61,262 nt of DNA from an uncultured Clostridium sp. (GTDB lineage Bacteria; Bacillota; Clostridia; Lachnospirales; Lachnospiraceae), in the NCBI GenBank assembly GCA_900538475.1, contig UPYT01000021.1, positions 1 through 61,262 of the forward strand. Reading direction: 5' to 3'. How positions within the stretch are numbered: the first letter of the stretch is position 1; each line of letters starts with the position of its first letter. Below are positions 42,128-50,468 of the stretch, in pieces. The translations under genes and the position numbers were made by a program. Under the pieces are notes generated by a model. That model saw only the letters and a program-made list of their open reading frames with translations. It was not told where the DNA came from and searched no databases.

Positions 42128-43213
42128 ATGGAGAAATATTTCTACGAAAGAAAAATCTCAGATCGAAACTTAGAGATATGCCAGTATATTTATCATATTG
42201 GGCAGTATCGTTATAATTGGCATAAAGCATTGGAAATTTTTTTAGTGATAAAAGGGACAGTGGAACTAAGCTGTGGAGGAAAAACTGTCTTAATGGAAGA
42301 AGATGACTTTATGGTAATCAATTCTAACGTAGGACATGCTTCTTTAGCTAAAAAGGAAAACAGTATTGCCATGGTGATTCATTTGGAACCGGAATATCTG
42401 AAAGCATATTTTGGTCAAATGAAGGAATGGATATTTGAAGGGAATACGAACAGCCAAAATCGGTACTGCAGTCAGGCACTGGAAATTCGTGGAATTATGT
42501 CAGACTTGATGTATCATGGAGAAGCAGTGAATCCTTTGGAAAGTCTTGAATATGAGCAAAAACTGAATAGACTGCTTTCCTTGCTTTTCTATTTATTTGA
42601 GCCGAAACGCCAGGAAATAACGGAATGTCTCCGAACAAAAAAACAGCAGAATTTGATTGAACAGATTTTGAACTATGTGGAGGAAAATTATAAAGAAAGG
42701 TTATCGCTTCATGATTTGGGGAAGGTGTGTCCATACAATTCCAGTTACTTATCTGTATACTTTAAAAATCATGTGGGTGTAAATTTTTATGATTATCTGA
42801 CACGAATACGAGTGAGAGAAGCAACTTTAGAATTGTGTTCTACAGAAAGCACTGTACTTGAAATTGCACACAATAACGGATTCCCTGATGTGAAAGCATT
42901 TAATACAGCTTTTAAGAAAACCTTTGGGAAGTCTCCCATGCAGTACCGTCAGCAAATTCTTGCAGAAGATCGGGGAAAGGAACTTTTGGAAAAACGAACG
43001 TTTCTTTCCACAAATAATGAACTGCTGAATAAAAAATTAGAGAATTACAGGTATAGGGCTAAAGAATGTGAGATATTGGATTTTGGATATTACGGGAAAA
43101 CGGAAAAATATGAAGAAAAGCTGAAGGATTTAAAACAGCAGGCTCAGCGTTCTTGTGAAGAAGTGGAAAAGCTTCAAAAAATTCTGGATGATTTTACAAA
43201 AGAGTCTTTCTAA
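42128..43213 (+). CDS. AraC-family regulator with C-terminal coiled coil
   Basis: Regulator of 361 aa. The N-terminal cupin-like sensor domain (about 15-110: LEIFLVIKGTVELSCGGKTVLMEEDDFMVINSNVGHA) probably binds a small carbohydrate. The AraC double helix-turn-helix lies at about 175-275 (YVEENYKERLSLHDLGKVCPYNSSYLSVYFKNHVGVNFYDYLTRIRVREATLEL; VLEIAHNNGFPDVKAFNTAFKKTFGKSPMQYR). A further 85 residues after the usual end form charged coiled coil (ENYRYRAKECEIL...EEKLKDLKQQAQRSCEEVEKLQKIL), longer than typical members. GGAG stands 9 bases before ATG. Codons are markedly richer in A+T than radA upstream. Likely activator of the dehydratase/transporter genes behind it. Confidence 0.9.
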   Translation: MEKYFYERKISDRNLEICQYIYHIGQYRYNWHKALEIFLVIKGTVELSCGGKTVLMEEDDFMVINSNVGHASLAKKENSIAMVIHLEPEYLKAYFGQMKEWIFEGNTNSQNRYCSQALEIRGIMSDLMYHGEAVNPLESLEYEQKLNRLLSLLFYLFEPKRQEITECLRTKKQQNLIEQILNYVEENYKERLSLHDLGKVCPYNSSYLSVYFKNHVGVNFYDYLTRIRVREATLELCSTESTVLEIAHNNGFPDVKAFNTAFKKTFGKSPMQYRQQILAEDRGKELLEKRTFLSTNNELLNKKLENYRYRAKECEILDFGYYGKTEKYEEKLKDLKQQAQRSCEEVEKLQKILDDFTKESF

Positions 43214-43317
43214 AATAAGACAGTATGGGCGTATAATTAGAATAGAAATAATAAAAAACCAAAATTTATCTTTAGAATTCGTTAAAAATAAGGGCGATTT
43301 TTTAGATTGTTTATAAT

Positions 43318-43350
43318 AAAAAGCATGGGCCATAGGCTGATGCTTTTTAT
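43318..43350 (+). terminator. Terminator after AraC gene
   Basis: AAAAAGCAT (43318-43326) pairs with ATGCTTTTT (43340-43348), then more T. Confidence 0.8.
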
Positions 43351-43423
43351 TTTTGCAGAAAAAAACTGTAAATGTTTGGAAAGATTTAAAAAAGGGAAAC
43401 TGATAAAATAAGAATATCAATCA

Positions 43424-43435
43424 ATCACGCGTGAT
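43424..43435. promoter_or_regulatory. Palindromic operator-like site before dehydratase gene
   Basis: ATCACGCGTGAT is a perfect 12-base palindrome in an otherwise A+T-rich leader, 30 bases before the start codon. It resembles sites of LacI-type or GntR-type repressors, none of which is encoded next to it; the adjacent AraC protein would normally use direct repeats. Confidence 0.4.
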
Positions 43436-43464
43436 AAAAGAAACATTCTATAAAGGAGACTGTT

Positions 43465-44607
43465 ATGAAAATTACAGATTTAACGCTGATTCCGGCAAGT
43501 AAATATCTTTTTGTTAAGATAATTACAGATACAGGAATTTCAGGAATTGGTGAGGTAGGTGCCTGGGGCTTCATTGATGCGGCAGCAGAGTGCTTGAAAA
43601 AATTTCGTGGATATCTCGTTGGCAAAGATCCGTTTCAGATTGAACATCACAATCAATATATGTACCGTAGTATGTATTTTCGCGGTGCAATCCTTATGAG
43701 TGCGATATCTGCGATTGATATTGCCCTTTGGGATATTAAAGGAAAGGCTCTTGGGGTTCCGGTATATGAGCTTTTAGGCGGACGGACAAGAGATAAGGTT
43801 CGCAGCTATGGAGCAGTTTTTCAGTTTACCCCGGAAGCCATGGCAAAAGGGTGTTTAGAACTAAAAAAGCAGGGATTTACATGTGCCCGGTTAATGATTA
43901 CTGGTGATATGAGTCAGACTCAGACAGGCATGGAAGATGACATTTTTAATGGGAAAGTAAAAAAATATACGGATATGGTAGCTGCATGCCGTCAGGCAGT
44001 AGGAGAGGATTTTGATTTTGTTTTGGAGTGTCATAGATCCCTAACTCCGTCAGAGGCAATTGCTTTTGGCAATGCGGTAGAAAAATATCATCCTCTTTTT
44101 CTGGAGGATCCCATTGCACCTGATAACGTAGAAGTAATGGCAGATGTAGCGTCAAAAATTTCTATTCCGATTGCGACAGGGGAGCGCTGTATTAATATTC
44201 AGGAAATGGAATTGATTATGACAAAAAAAGCGGCCCGTTATGTGCGGCCTGATGTTTGTGCGTTAGGCGGCATTACACCTGCAAAAAAAGTGGCTGCCAT
44301 GGCAGAAGCAAACTATGTGGGAATTGTTCCACATAATCCGCTTGGCCCTGTTTCCACAGCAGCGTGTCTTCAGTTGGATGCCTCTATTCCCAATTTTACC
44401 ATTCAGGAGTTCCCATCTTTCTATTTGCAGGGAGGAGAAGCTGCAATGCTGAAAGAGCCGCTGGAGGTAGAACATGGATATATAAAGGTTCCAAATCGTC
44501 CAGGTATTGGTATCGAGTTAATTGATGATATTTCAGAGAAATTCCCACCGAAGCAGAGGGGAATCAATGCTCAGATCAATTATGATGGTTCTGTAAGAGA
44601 TTTATAA
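43465..44607 (+). CDS. Mandelate racemase/enolase superfamily sugar-acid dehydratase
   Basis: Enolase-superfamily enzyme of 380 aa. The N-terminal capping domain (about 1-110) precedes a TIM barrel whose metal ligands lie at FVLECHRSLTP (near 186-196), FLEDPIAPDN (near 212-221) and ATGERC (near 237-242); VPHNPLGPVSTAACLQLDASIPNFTIQE closes the barrel and resembles D-galactonate or mannonate dehydratases. Such enzymes remove water from sugar acids to give 2-keto-3-deoxy acids. The exact substrate cannot be read. AAAGGAG stands 8 bases upstream of ATG. Followed by transporter and hydrolase genes, so it is likely the central step of a small catabolic unit. Confidence 0.88.
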   Translation: MKITDLTLIPASKYLFVKIITDTGISGIGEVGAWGFIDAAAECLKKFRGYLVGKDPFQIEHHNQYMYRSMYFRGAILMSAISAIDIALWDIKGKALGVPVYELLGGRTRDKVRSYGAVFQFTPEAMAKGCLELKKQGFTCARLMITGDMSQTQTGMEDDIFNGKVKKYTDMVAACRQAVGEDFDFVLECHRSLTPSEAIAFGNAVEKYHPLFLEDPIAPDNVEVMADVASKISIPIATGERCINIQEMELIMTKKAARYVRPDVCALGGITPAKKVAAMAEANYVGIVPHNPLGPVSTAACLQLDASIPNFTIQEFPSFYLQGGEAAMLKEPLEVEHGYIKVPNRPGIGIELIDDISEKFPPKQRGINAQINYDGSVRDL

Positions 44608-44714
44608 TAATGTTTGGAAAATAAAAAATACAGATTTGGCAAAACCGGCAGAAGATGCTTCTGCAGGATGTGTTTCTTGTACGCAAAAATTGAAAATTGA
44701 AAAGGGGAAAACTT

Positions 44715-46004
44715 ATGAGTCAGTTGGCAGTTTGTTTATTTATTTTTGCAGTAACGATTGCAGGTTACTGCAGTGGTCTTTATAGTCTTGCAACAATTTC
44801 CATGACATCTTTTATGGCCCTTACACTTACTGGATGTCTAGACGTAAAAGAAGCTTTGAGTTATTTTGCTAATAACAATGTTATTATGATTGCAGGGATG
44901 TGCGTTGTTGCAGCAGGCTTTAACCGTACTCAGTTTTGTATGAATCTTGCAAACGGGATTTCCAGAGTATCCAAAGGCAGTGTAAATAAAATGATGCTGG
45001 GATATGTATTAATCGGAACTCTGTTAAGCCAGTTCATTCAGAGCCCTGTAGTAGTATTCGGCATTGTTGCACCTATGCTGATTGCATCTGCAGAATCTAT
45101 GGGGATTAGTCGAAGTAAAGTGGTGTTCCCAGTGGGTGTTGTGACGATTTGCACATGCTGTACTCTTCCGTTTGGTGCAGGGGCTACAATTGCAGCAGAA
45201 TTGAACGGCTATATTGAATCTTATGGTTACACAGCACATATGGTTGAATTCTTAGATCCAATGAAAGCTCGTTTACCAATGTTAGTATTTTCTATTCTGT
45301 ATTTTGCTTTTTTTGCTTATAAACTGGCACCTGAAGTATCTCCAACTGCAATAGCAGACTCTGCAAAAAAAGCAGCAAAAAAGGAGCCTTTAAAACCATT
45401 TGCAGAAAAAGCAGGTATCATGATCTTTTTTGGTGATGCGATTGCGTTAATGTTTGCAGATAAGCTTCACCTTGCAACTTGGGAAATTTGTTTGATCGGA
45501 GCACTTTTGATGATCCTGTGTGGTGTTTTAAAGCCAAGAGAAGCAACCAATGCGCTGCCAGTCAGTATGTTGTTATTAATTGTAGGAGCGCTGGCTATGG
45601 CAGGGGCATTAAGTGCAACAGGAGCAGGTGATTTGATTGGAGGTATTATTGCAAATTTAGTCAAGGGTCTTGGCGGAAATTCCTATCTTGTTGGTTTTAT
45701 TTTCTTTATTATTCCGTTTATTATGACTCAGTTTATGAGTAATCGCGGAACAATGATGATTTTTCATCCGATTGCGATTGCAACCTGCGCAAGTATTGGC
45801 GGAAATCCGGTAGGATTAATGATTTTAATTCAGGCAGCCTGTCTTTCCGCATTTATGACACCAATGGCAACAGCCGCAGTTCCTTACATAATGGAAGAAG
45901 GAGGATATAATCAGGCATCTATGATAAAACAGGGAATGCTGTTTGCTGTCATTGCGTGTGTGATTTCTGTAGGGTGGATTATGACTATTTTTCCGATTAT
46001 GTAA
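44715..46004 (+). CDS. Ion-transporter superfamily (SLC13/DASS-like) anion transporter
   Basis: Integral membrane protein of 429 aa with 11-12 hydrophobic helices. It resembles the DASS/citrate-type transporters: an opening helix pair, IQSPVVVFGIVAPMLIASAESMGISRSKVVFPVGVVTICTCCTLPFGAG and FIMTQFMSNRGTMMIFHPIAIATCASIGGNPVGLMILIQAACLSAFMTPMATAAVPYIM hold the paired helical hairpins with small residues. It probably imports a carboxylate or sugar acid with sodium or protons. The ATG at 44715 has AAAGGGG about 8 bases upstream. Between the dehydratase and hydrolase genes, likely the uptake step. Confidence 0.82.
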   Translation: MSQLAVCLFIFAVTIAGYCSGLYSLATISMTSFMALTLTGCLDVKEALSYFANNNVIMIAGMCVVAAGFNRTQFCMNLANGISRVSKGSVNKMMLGYVLIGTLLSQFIQSPVVVFGIVAPMLIASAESMGISRSKVVFPVGVVTICTCCTLPFGAGATIAAELNGYIESYGYTAHMVEFLDPMKARLPMLVFSILYFAFFAYKLAPEVSPTAIADSAKKAAKKEPLKPFAEKAGIMIFFGDAIALMFADKLHLATWEICLIGALLMILCGVLKPREATNALPVSMLLLIVGALAMAGALSATGAGDLIGGIIANLVKGLGGNSYLVGFIFFIIPFIMTQFMSNRGTMMIFHPIAIATCASIGGNPVGLMILIQAACLSAFMTPMATAAVPYIMEEGGYNQASMIKQGMLFAVIACVISVGWIMTIFPIM

Positions 46005-46039
46005 AGTAATATGGAATATGCAGAATGAAAAGAGGAAAT

Positions 46040-46912
46040 ATGACAAGAAAAGAAATGATAGAGCGGGCTATTCAGATACGCAGCAGGGATTTGTATGGAA
46101 AGGTGGACAGAGAGGAATTAGATTCTCTGACAGCGATCCAGAAGCTTATAGAAATTCCAGTGTCTGGTGGCAGTGTACCGGTGTTTCAAATAATCAGTGA
46201 AAAACGCAGTTCTAACAGTGGAATGATTATTAATTTTCATGGCGGAGGCTTTATGAAAGGGCGGCAGGATAAGGATCGGGTGTTCTGTAGCAGAATGGCA
46301 GAAAAATTTAATGCACTTGTATGGGATGTAGATTATAGCCTTGCACCGGAAAACCCGTTTCCAAAGGCAGTTGATGAGGCGTACCAGGTAGTAAAATATG
46401 CTTTTGAACATAGTAAGGAATTAGAGGTAGATACAAACCGGATTTTTCTTATTGGACACAGCGCAGGAGGAAATTTGGCTGTTACGGTGTGTATGAAAGC
46501 AGGTGAGACCAGGGAGTTTCAGCCCAAAGGACTAATTGCAGAATTTTTTCCGACAGATCTTTATACGGATCCGGTATTAAAGACACGGATAGAAGGTGAT
46601 ATGCCTGCAGAGACAGCAAGAATATATAATGCATTTTATTGTGAAGGTGAGGCTGCAAAAAATCCTTATGTATCCCCTCTGTTTGCTGAAGAGGAACAAC
46701 TGAGGGGATTTCCAGAAACATTGATTATGAGTGCGGGACTAGACAGTCTTTGCTTTGAGGATGAAGAATTTGCCATGAAACTGTCCAGAGCAGGGGTTCC
46801 TGTTACCTGTAAAAGATTTACAAAAAGTCATCATGGATTTACAATAAATCGCACGGATGAATGGGAGGAGAGCCTGTCGTTGATTGAAAAATTCATGGAA
46901 CGATTGGTGTAA
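46040..46912 (+). CDS. Alpha/beta hydrolase (HSL-type esterase/lactonase-like)
   Basis: Hydrolase of 290 aa in the hormone-sensitive lipase group: oxyanion motif IINFHGGGFMKG (near 72-83), nucleophile elbow LIGHSAGGNLAVTV (Ser near 150), Asp in the SAGLDSLCFEDEEF segment and His in KSHHGFTINR. It likely cuts an ester or a lactone. ATG 46040 follows AGAGGA at 3-4 bases; a longer frame from 46025 lacks a site. In the cassette it might free a sugar acid for the dehydratase; that substrate link is inference. Confidence 0.88.
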   Translation: MTRKEMIERAIQIRSRDLYGKVDREELDSLTAIQKLIEIPVSGGSVPVFQIISEKRSSNSGMIINFHGGGFMKGRQDKDRVFCSRMAEKFNALVWDVDYSLAPENPFPKAVDEAYQVVKYAFEHSKELEVDTNRIFLIGHSAGGNLAVTVCMKAGETREFQPKGLIAEFFPTDLYTDPVLKTRIEGDMPAETARIYNAFYCEGEAAKNPYVSPLFAEEEQLRGFPETLIMSAGLDSLCFEDEEFAMKLSRAGVPVTCKRFTKSHHGFTINRTDEWEESLSLIEKFMERLV

Positions 46913-47012
46913 TAAATTGTGTGATTTTAAAAATATATGTGATACAATCATAGTACGATAAAGCTTTGGAGGGATGAATGCTTTATAAATCACTGTTAAA
47001 GGAGGCCATATT

Positions 47013-47516
47013 ATGGGAATTGTTATCAGAGAAGCATTGGCAGAAGATGCCGGACAGCTAATCCGTCATTTAAAAGAAATTGGCGGCGAATCGGATAATC
47101 TAAGTTTTGGGGAAGGCGAGTTTTCAGTTACACCCGAACAGGAAGAAATGTTTCTTGAAAATCTTCATAATGATAAAACATCCATATTTTTGGTTGCCTG
47201 CAAGGACGGTGAGATTGTTGGAAATGGAAGCTTGAGCGGAATGCCGCGCAGAATGAGTCATCGGGCTGAATTGAGTATTGCTGTGAGAAAACGTTACTGG
47301 GGACAGGGAATCGGAAGCATGCTTATGAAGGAGTTAATTCAGTATGCAAAGGAAAACGGGATCGAAATCATCAATCTGGATGTGAGAAAGGATAATGAGC
47401 AGGCAATCCGATTGTATGAAAAATTTGGCTTCAGGCATATTGGAACATCACCGGCATATTTCAAAATAAAGGAAGAGTACATAGACTTTGCTGTTATGTA
47501 TCTTGATTTAAGATAG
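47013..47516 (+). CDS. GNAT family N-acetyltransferase
   Basis: Acetyltransferase of 167 aa. Motif A, VRKRYWGQGIGSMLMKELIQYAKENGIEIINLDV, binds acetyl-CoA; motif B is NEQAIRLYEKFGFRHIG. N-terminal acceptor domain (VIREALAEDAGQLIRHLKEIGGESDNLSFGEGEF) as in RimI/RimL-like members. AAAGGAGG stands 8 bases before the ATG. An extended -10 (TG-A-TACAAT, ending 46948) gives it its own promoter. Substrate unknown. Confidence 0.9.
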   Translation: MGIVIREALAEDAGQLIRHLKEIGGESDNLSFGEGEFSVTPEQEEMFLENLHNDKTSIFLVACKDGEIVGNGSLSGMPRRMSHRAELSIAVRKRYWGQGIGSMLMKELIQYAKENGIEIINLDVRKDNEQAIRLYEKFGFRHIGTSPAYFKIKEEYIDFAVMYLDLR

Positions 47517-47544
47517 CGTATAAAATATTTCATACTGAGACTGT

Positions 47545-47648
47545 AAAGAGGATGTCGCAGACTGGGTTTTTCCTGCTAGATACGCCATGCCAAACGGCGG
47601 GCAAGACACTATATCTAGCAGAATTCCCGTGTTTTGCGACACCTCTTT
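47545..47648. repeat. 104-bp imperfect palindrome, likely dispersed repeat or MITE-like unit
   Basis: AAAGAGG (47545-47551) pairs with CCTCTTT (47642-47648), TGTCGCA (47553-47559) with TGCGACA (47635-47641), and CTGCTAGATA (47573-47582) with TATCTAGCAG (47612-47621). A G+C-rich 29-base centre contains a further CGCC/GGCG pair. The element can fold as one long hairpin; on the plus strand it ends in TTT and might terminate. It has the look of a mobile palindromic unit, and the next gene is truncated. Confidence 0.5.
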
Positions 47649-47817
47649 TAAGTTATCGAGAAGTTCTTTTTGATTTTATCGATTCCTGCGTCTGAATGTT
47701 TTTTTCACATAAAAGAGATTGTCAAATAAATATAAGAAAGCAGTGATAAAATGTTAAGATCCATATGATAAAATAAAAAAACAAAGAGGCGTGCTTTGGA
47801 GATTGCGAAGGAGGGAT

Positions 47818-48129
47818 ATGATGAAGCTCAAAAGGATTCAAACAGTTTTTCTTCTTATTCTGTGTGCTGTAATGATAGCAGTGGGATTTCCCGTAACAGT
47901 CAGGGCAGATATGGGGCCTAAGCCGTCTGTGCGGATTCGTTTTGAGAATATGGGAGACGAGCTTTGCTATGGGACTCTGCTTTCAAAAACGAAGTCAACA
48001 AGCCCTGCCTCAGCATGGGACGGGGTAGAGTCCCATGCGAAGCATAGTGATAACAAAAGCTATTCTTACGCGGACTTTGATTATGAGATATGGAAAGTGG
48101 CGGCACAATGGATGCCAGGTATTTTTTAA
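47818..48129 (+). pseudogene. Truncated exported protein of unknown function
   Basis: A good AAGGAGGG precedes ATG at 47818. The 103-aa product has a signal peptide (KLKRIQTVFLLILCAVMIAVGFPVTVRADMG) and a conserved-looking exported start (GPKPSVRIRFENMGDELCYGTLLSKTKSTSPASAWDG...YSYADFDYEIWK). It then stops abruptly after AAQWMPGIF, 15 bases before the convergent MFS gene ends. In the neighbouring frame the same bases read DARYFL, as expected from continuation, so a frameshift followed by loss of the 3' half is likely. The family looks like membrane-anchored proteins of about 250-300 aa, from memory. Confidence 0.5.
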
Positions 48130-48144
48130 GATTTCATGCGAGGC

Positions 48145-49359
48145 TCAGAACCTGTCTGTTTTCAGCTCTCTATCCCTATAAGAAATGCAGGAAAGGATCA
48201 GGAGTGCAGCGCCGGAAACGATCATACTCCATTGGAGAGGGACTTTATCAGCCAATGCGCCAAATACCATCATGCCGGCCGGATAACAGACGGAATAGAG
48301 GGAATTCATAAGGCCGAAGACACGTCCTGTCATGGATGCCTCTGTATTTTTCTGTATCATAGCAGTAAGGGCAGTTTGTACGATGGTTAAGGCAACTCCG
48401 TACAATACCATGAAGAGAAGATATAAGGGAAAATGGCGTACAATACCCATAGCCGCTGCCATAGTTCCAAACAAAGTCAGTCCGGCTGTCAGGGCGGTAT
48501 TGTAACAGGTATTATGTTTCCAGAAGCTCAGGAGCAGACCGCCTGCCATCATGCCGCCAAAGCCGGCAAGCTCCACTGCAGTCAGGTACCAGTAGGTATT
48601 TCCGTAGACCCGGCTTACATAAAGACCGGACAGATACCCGGCAGGTACTGTGAAAAAGAGAAACAGGTTGTAAATAAGCAGTGTTTTGCTGATTGTTCCA
48701 GAGGAGCAGGCATAGCGGATGCCGACGCTGATTTCGTCCAGCGGGAAAGACGGATCCTCCTGGTTTTTCTCTGTGGGAAGAGAGAGGCTGCACAAGATTC
48801 CCATACCAAGGATGGCAGTGAAAATATCAGCCATGAGCGTTGTCCTGAGAGAATATGAGGTCATAATAAGAGCGGCAGCAGCAGGCGCAGTAAGCTGTAC
48901 AAAGGACTGCATGGCAGAATAAATCCCATTGTATTGCATCCGGTGCTCTTCTGGGACAAGCTGTGATACTGCAGCCTGAACAGCAGGATTCTGAATACCG
49001 GCGCCTGCAGCGCGGAGAAAAGACATCAGCAGCAGGGCGGTAAGAAATACAGGCTCTGATGAGAGATGAGGCATGAGCAGTATCATAAGAAAGGTGACAG
49101 CGGCAATCAGTCCGTCAGAGACAAGGATCAGGTGTTTTTTGTTCTGGCGATCTGCCATTACTCCCCCAATAAAAGAAATGAAAAACTGTGGGAGATAAGA
49201 AAAAACGGAAAAAGCAGCAATCCACCCGCCGCAGTCAGTCTGTAAAGTGATATACCAGAGAACAGCCATTTGTACAAGCTGAGATCCAAACAGAGTGATA
49301 GACTGACTGATAAAAAATAACAGGATTCGTCTTTTCCAGCTATTCTGCGATTTTTTCAT
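48145..49359 (-). CDS. MFS transporter (DHA3/macrolide efflux-like)
   Basis: Major facilitator of 404 aa with 12 membrane helices. Loop 2-3 motif FIGGVMADRQNKKHLILVSDG, and PAVQAAVSQLVPEEHRMQYNGIYSAMQSFVQLTAPAAAALI in the central part are typical of MefA/DHA3 exporters. The second half has SMTGRVFGLMNSLYSVCYPAGMMVFGALADKVPL. Likely drug or peptide export by proton exchange. ATG at 49359 has AAGGAGG upstream and overlaps the end of the AraC-GNAT gene by 20 bases, so both form one unit. Confidence 0.9.
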   Translation of the reverse strand: MKKSQNSWKRRILLFFISQSITLFGSQLVQMAVLWYITLQTDCGGWIAAFSVFSYLPQFFISFIGGVMADRQNKKHLILVSDGLIAAVTFLMILLMPHLSSEPVFLTALLLMSFLRAAGAGIQNPAVQAAVSQLVPEEHRMQYNGIYSAMQSFVQLTAPAAAALIMTSYSLRTTLMADIFTAILGMGILCSLSLPTEKNQEDPSFPLDEISVGIRYACSSGTISKTLLIYNLFLFFTVPAGYLSGLYVSRVYGNTYWYLTAVELAGFGGMMAGGLLLSFWKHNTCYNTALTAGLTLFGTMAAAMGIVRHFPLYLLFMVLYGVALTIVQTALTAMIQKNTEASMTGRVFGLMNSLYSVCYPAGMMVFGALADKVPLQWSMIVSGAALLILSCISYRDRELKTDRF

Positions 49360-50206
49360 GGGAATCCTCCTTCTGCGGTTCCGGCGAATATACAAAACGC
49401 TGTGTGGGATAACCGAATTCGACCAACAGCTCTCTTTCTGCAAAACCCAGCTGTTTCAGCAGACTGCGATAGCCGGTATCAGCTTTATCTCCTTCCCGGT
49501 AGGTGGTCATGGCAATCTCCTGTCCCGGAAGGATTTCTTTTAAAAGCGTATCCAAAAACAGCTTTTGAATGCCACGGTTCCGATATTGAGGGTGAATGCC
49601 TAAAAATTCAATGGAGCAGGGAGAGAGGGAGTAAGCCATGGCTCCAATCAGAGTTTCATGCTGTTTTAAAATAAGGCCGCGTTTTTCCTGGATGCATTTT
49701 GTTATTTCTTTTAAATAGTCGTCCTCATTCATAACCGGATATCCATCGATGACAAGACGCATCAGCTCCATCCAGGCTGGAATATCACTTTGTCTGGCAA
49801 GGCGAATGTCATCTCGGGTAAACTCTTTGGATTCTGTGTTCCGACACAGGGTAAATCGAAGCTGCAGAGGATAAAATTCCTGGTGATATCGATATTCTGC
49901 AGGCGTGATTTTATACATAGATTTAAAAGCGGAAGAAAAGGCCTGTTGGCTTTCATATCCACAGCTCAGTGCAATTTCCAGAATGGATTTTTTGGAAAAA
50001 ACTAAAAGCTTTGCGGCTTCGGTCAGCTGACGGCGCTGAACATAATCGTGAATGGTCATCCCTGTTGTGGAAGTAAACATGCGATGCAGATGATATTTGG
50101 AATAATGGGAATCCAGGGCAATGGTTTCCAGATCCAGTTTGCCGTCCAGATGATGTTCAATATACTCAATCACCATTTCTATGTTAATGACAGTTTTGTT
50201 TTCCAT
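49340..50206 (-). CDS. AraC-type regulator fused to GNAT acetyltransferase
   Basis: Fusion protein of 288 aa. The AraC-type double helix-turn-helix is N-terminal (about 8-105: IEHHLDGKLDLETIALDSHYSKYHLHRMFTSTTGMTIHDYVQRRQLTEAAKLLV; ILEIALSCGYESQQAFSSAFKSMYKITPAEYR). A GNAT domain spans about 130-275, with the acetyl-CoA loop in LGIHPQYRNRGIQKLFLDTLLKEI. AAAGGAG is 7 bases upstream. Likely senses a ligand through the acetyltransferase fold, or modifies it, and controls the downstream MFS exporter in the same operon. Confidence 0.9.
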   Translation of the reverse strand: MENKTVINIEMVIEYIEHHLDGKLDLETIALDSHYSKYHLHRMFTSTTGMTIHDYVQRRQLTEAAKLLVFSKKSILEIALSCGYESQQAFSSAFKSMYKITPAEYRYHQEFYPLQLRFTLCRNTESKEFTRDDIRLARQSDIPAWMELMRLVIDGYPVMNEDDYLKEITKCIQEKRGLILKQHETLIGAMAYSLSPCSIEFLGIHPQYRNRGIQKLFLDTLLKEILPGQEIAMTTYREGDKADTGYRSLLKQLGFAERELLVEFGYPTQRFVYSPEPQKEDSHEKIAE

Positions 50207-50355
50207 TGATTTTCTCCTTTATAAGATATCATACCAGAAAATATCATATCAGAAGTCCCCTTTTTTTGTTTTCATAATTCTTGCGGTTTTCTATTAAAAG
50301 GAATTTGACAAAGAGAAGGTGTTTTTTTTCTTTTTTGCGCAAAAAAGTCTTTTGA

Positions 50356-50384
50356 TTGACTATTAAATTAGATTATATTATGAT
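50356..50384 (+). promoter_or_regulatory. Promoter upstream of adenine deaminase gene
   Basis: TTGACT (50356-50361), 17-base spacer, TATGAT (50379-50384) in a very A+T-rich leader. No purine riboswitch core is recognisable between it and the gene. Confidence 0.6.
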
Positions 50385-50468
50385 AATAGAAAATAACAAT
50401 AAAAAGAATCGCAAAAATAAAAGATACATAAAGAATAGTTAGAAAATAATTAAGAAGGAGTGAGATAC

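Noticed and set aside
50207..50468. Purine riboswitch before adenine deaminase
   Set aside because: Searched by eye for the conserved purine-aptamer core and its loops; none seen, only an AT-rich leader with promoter.
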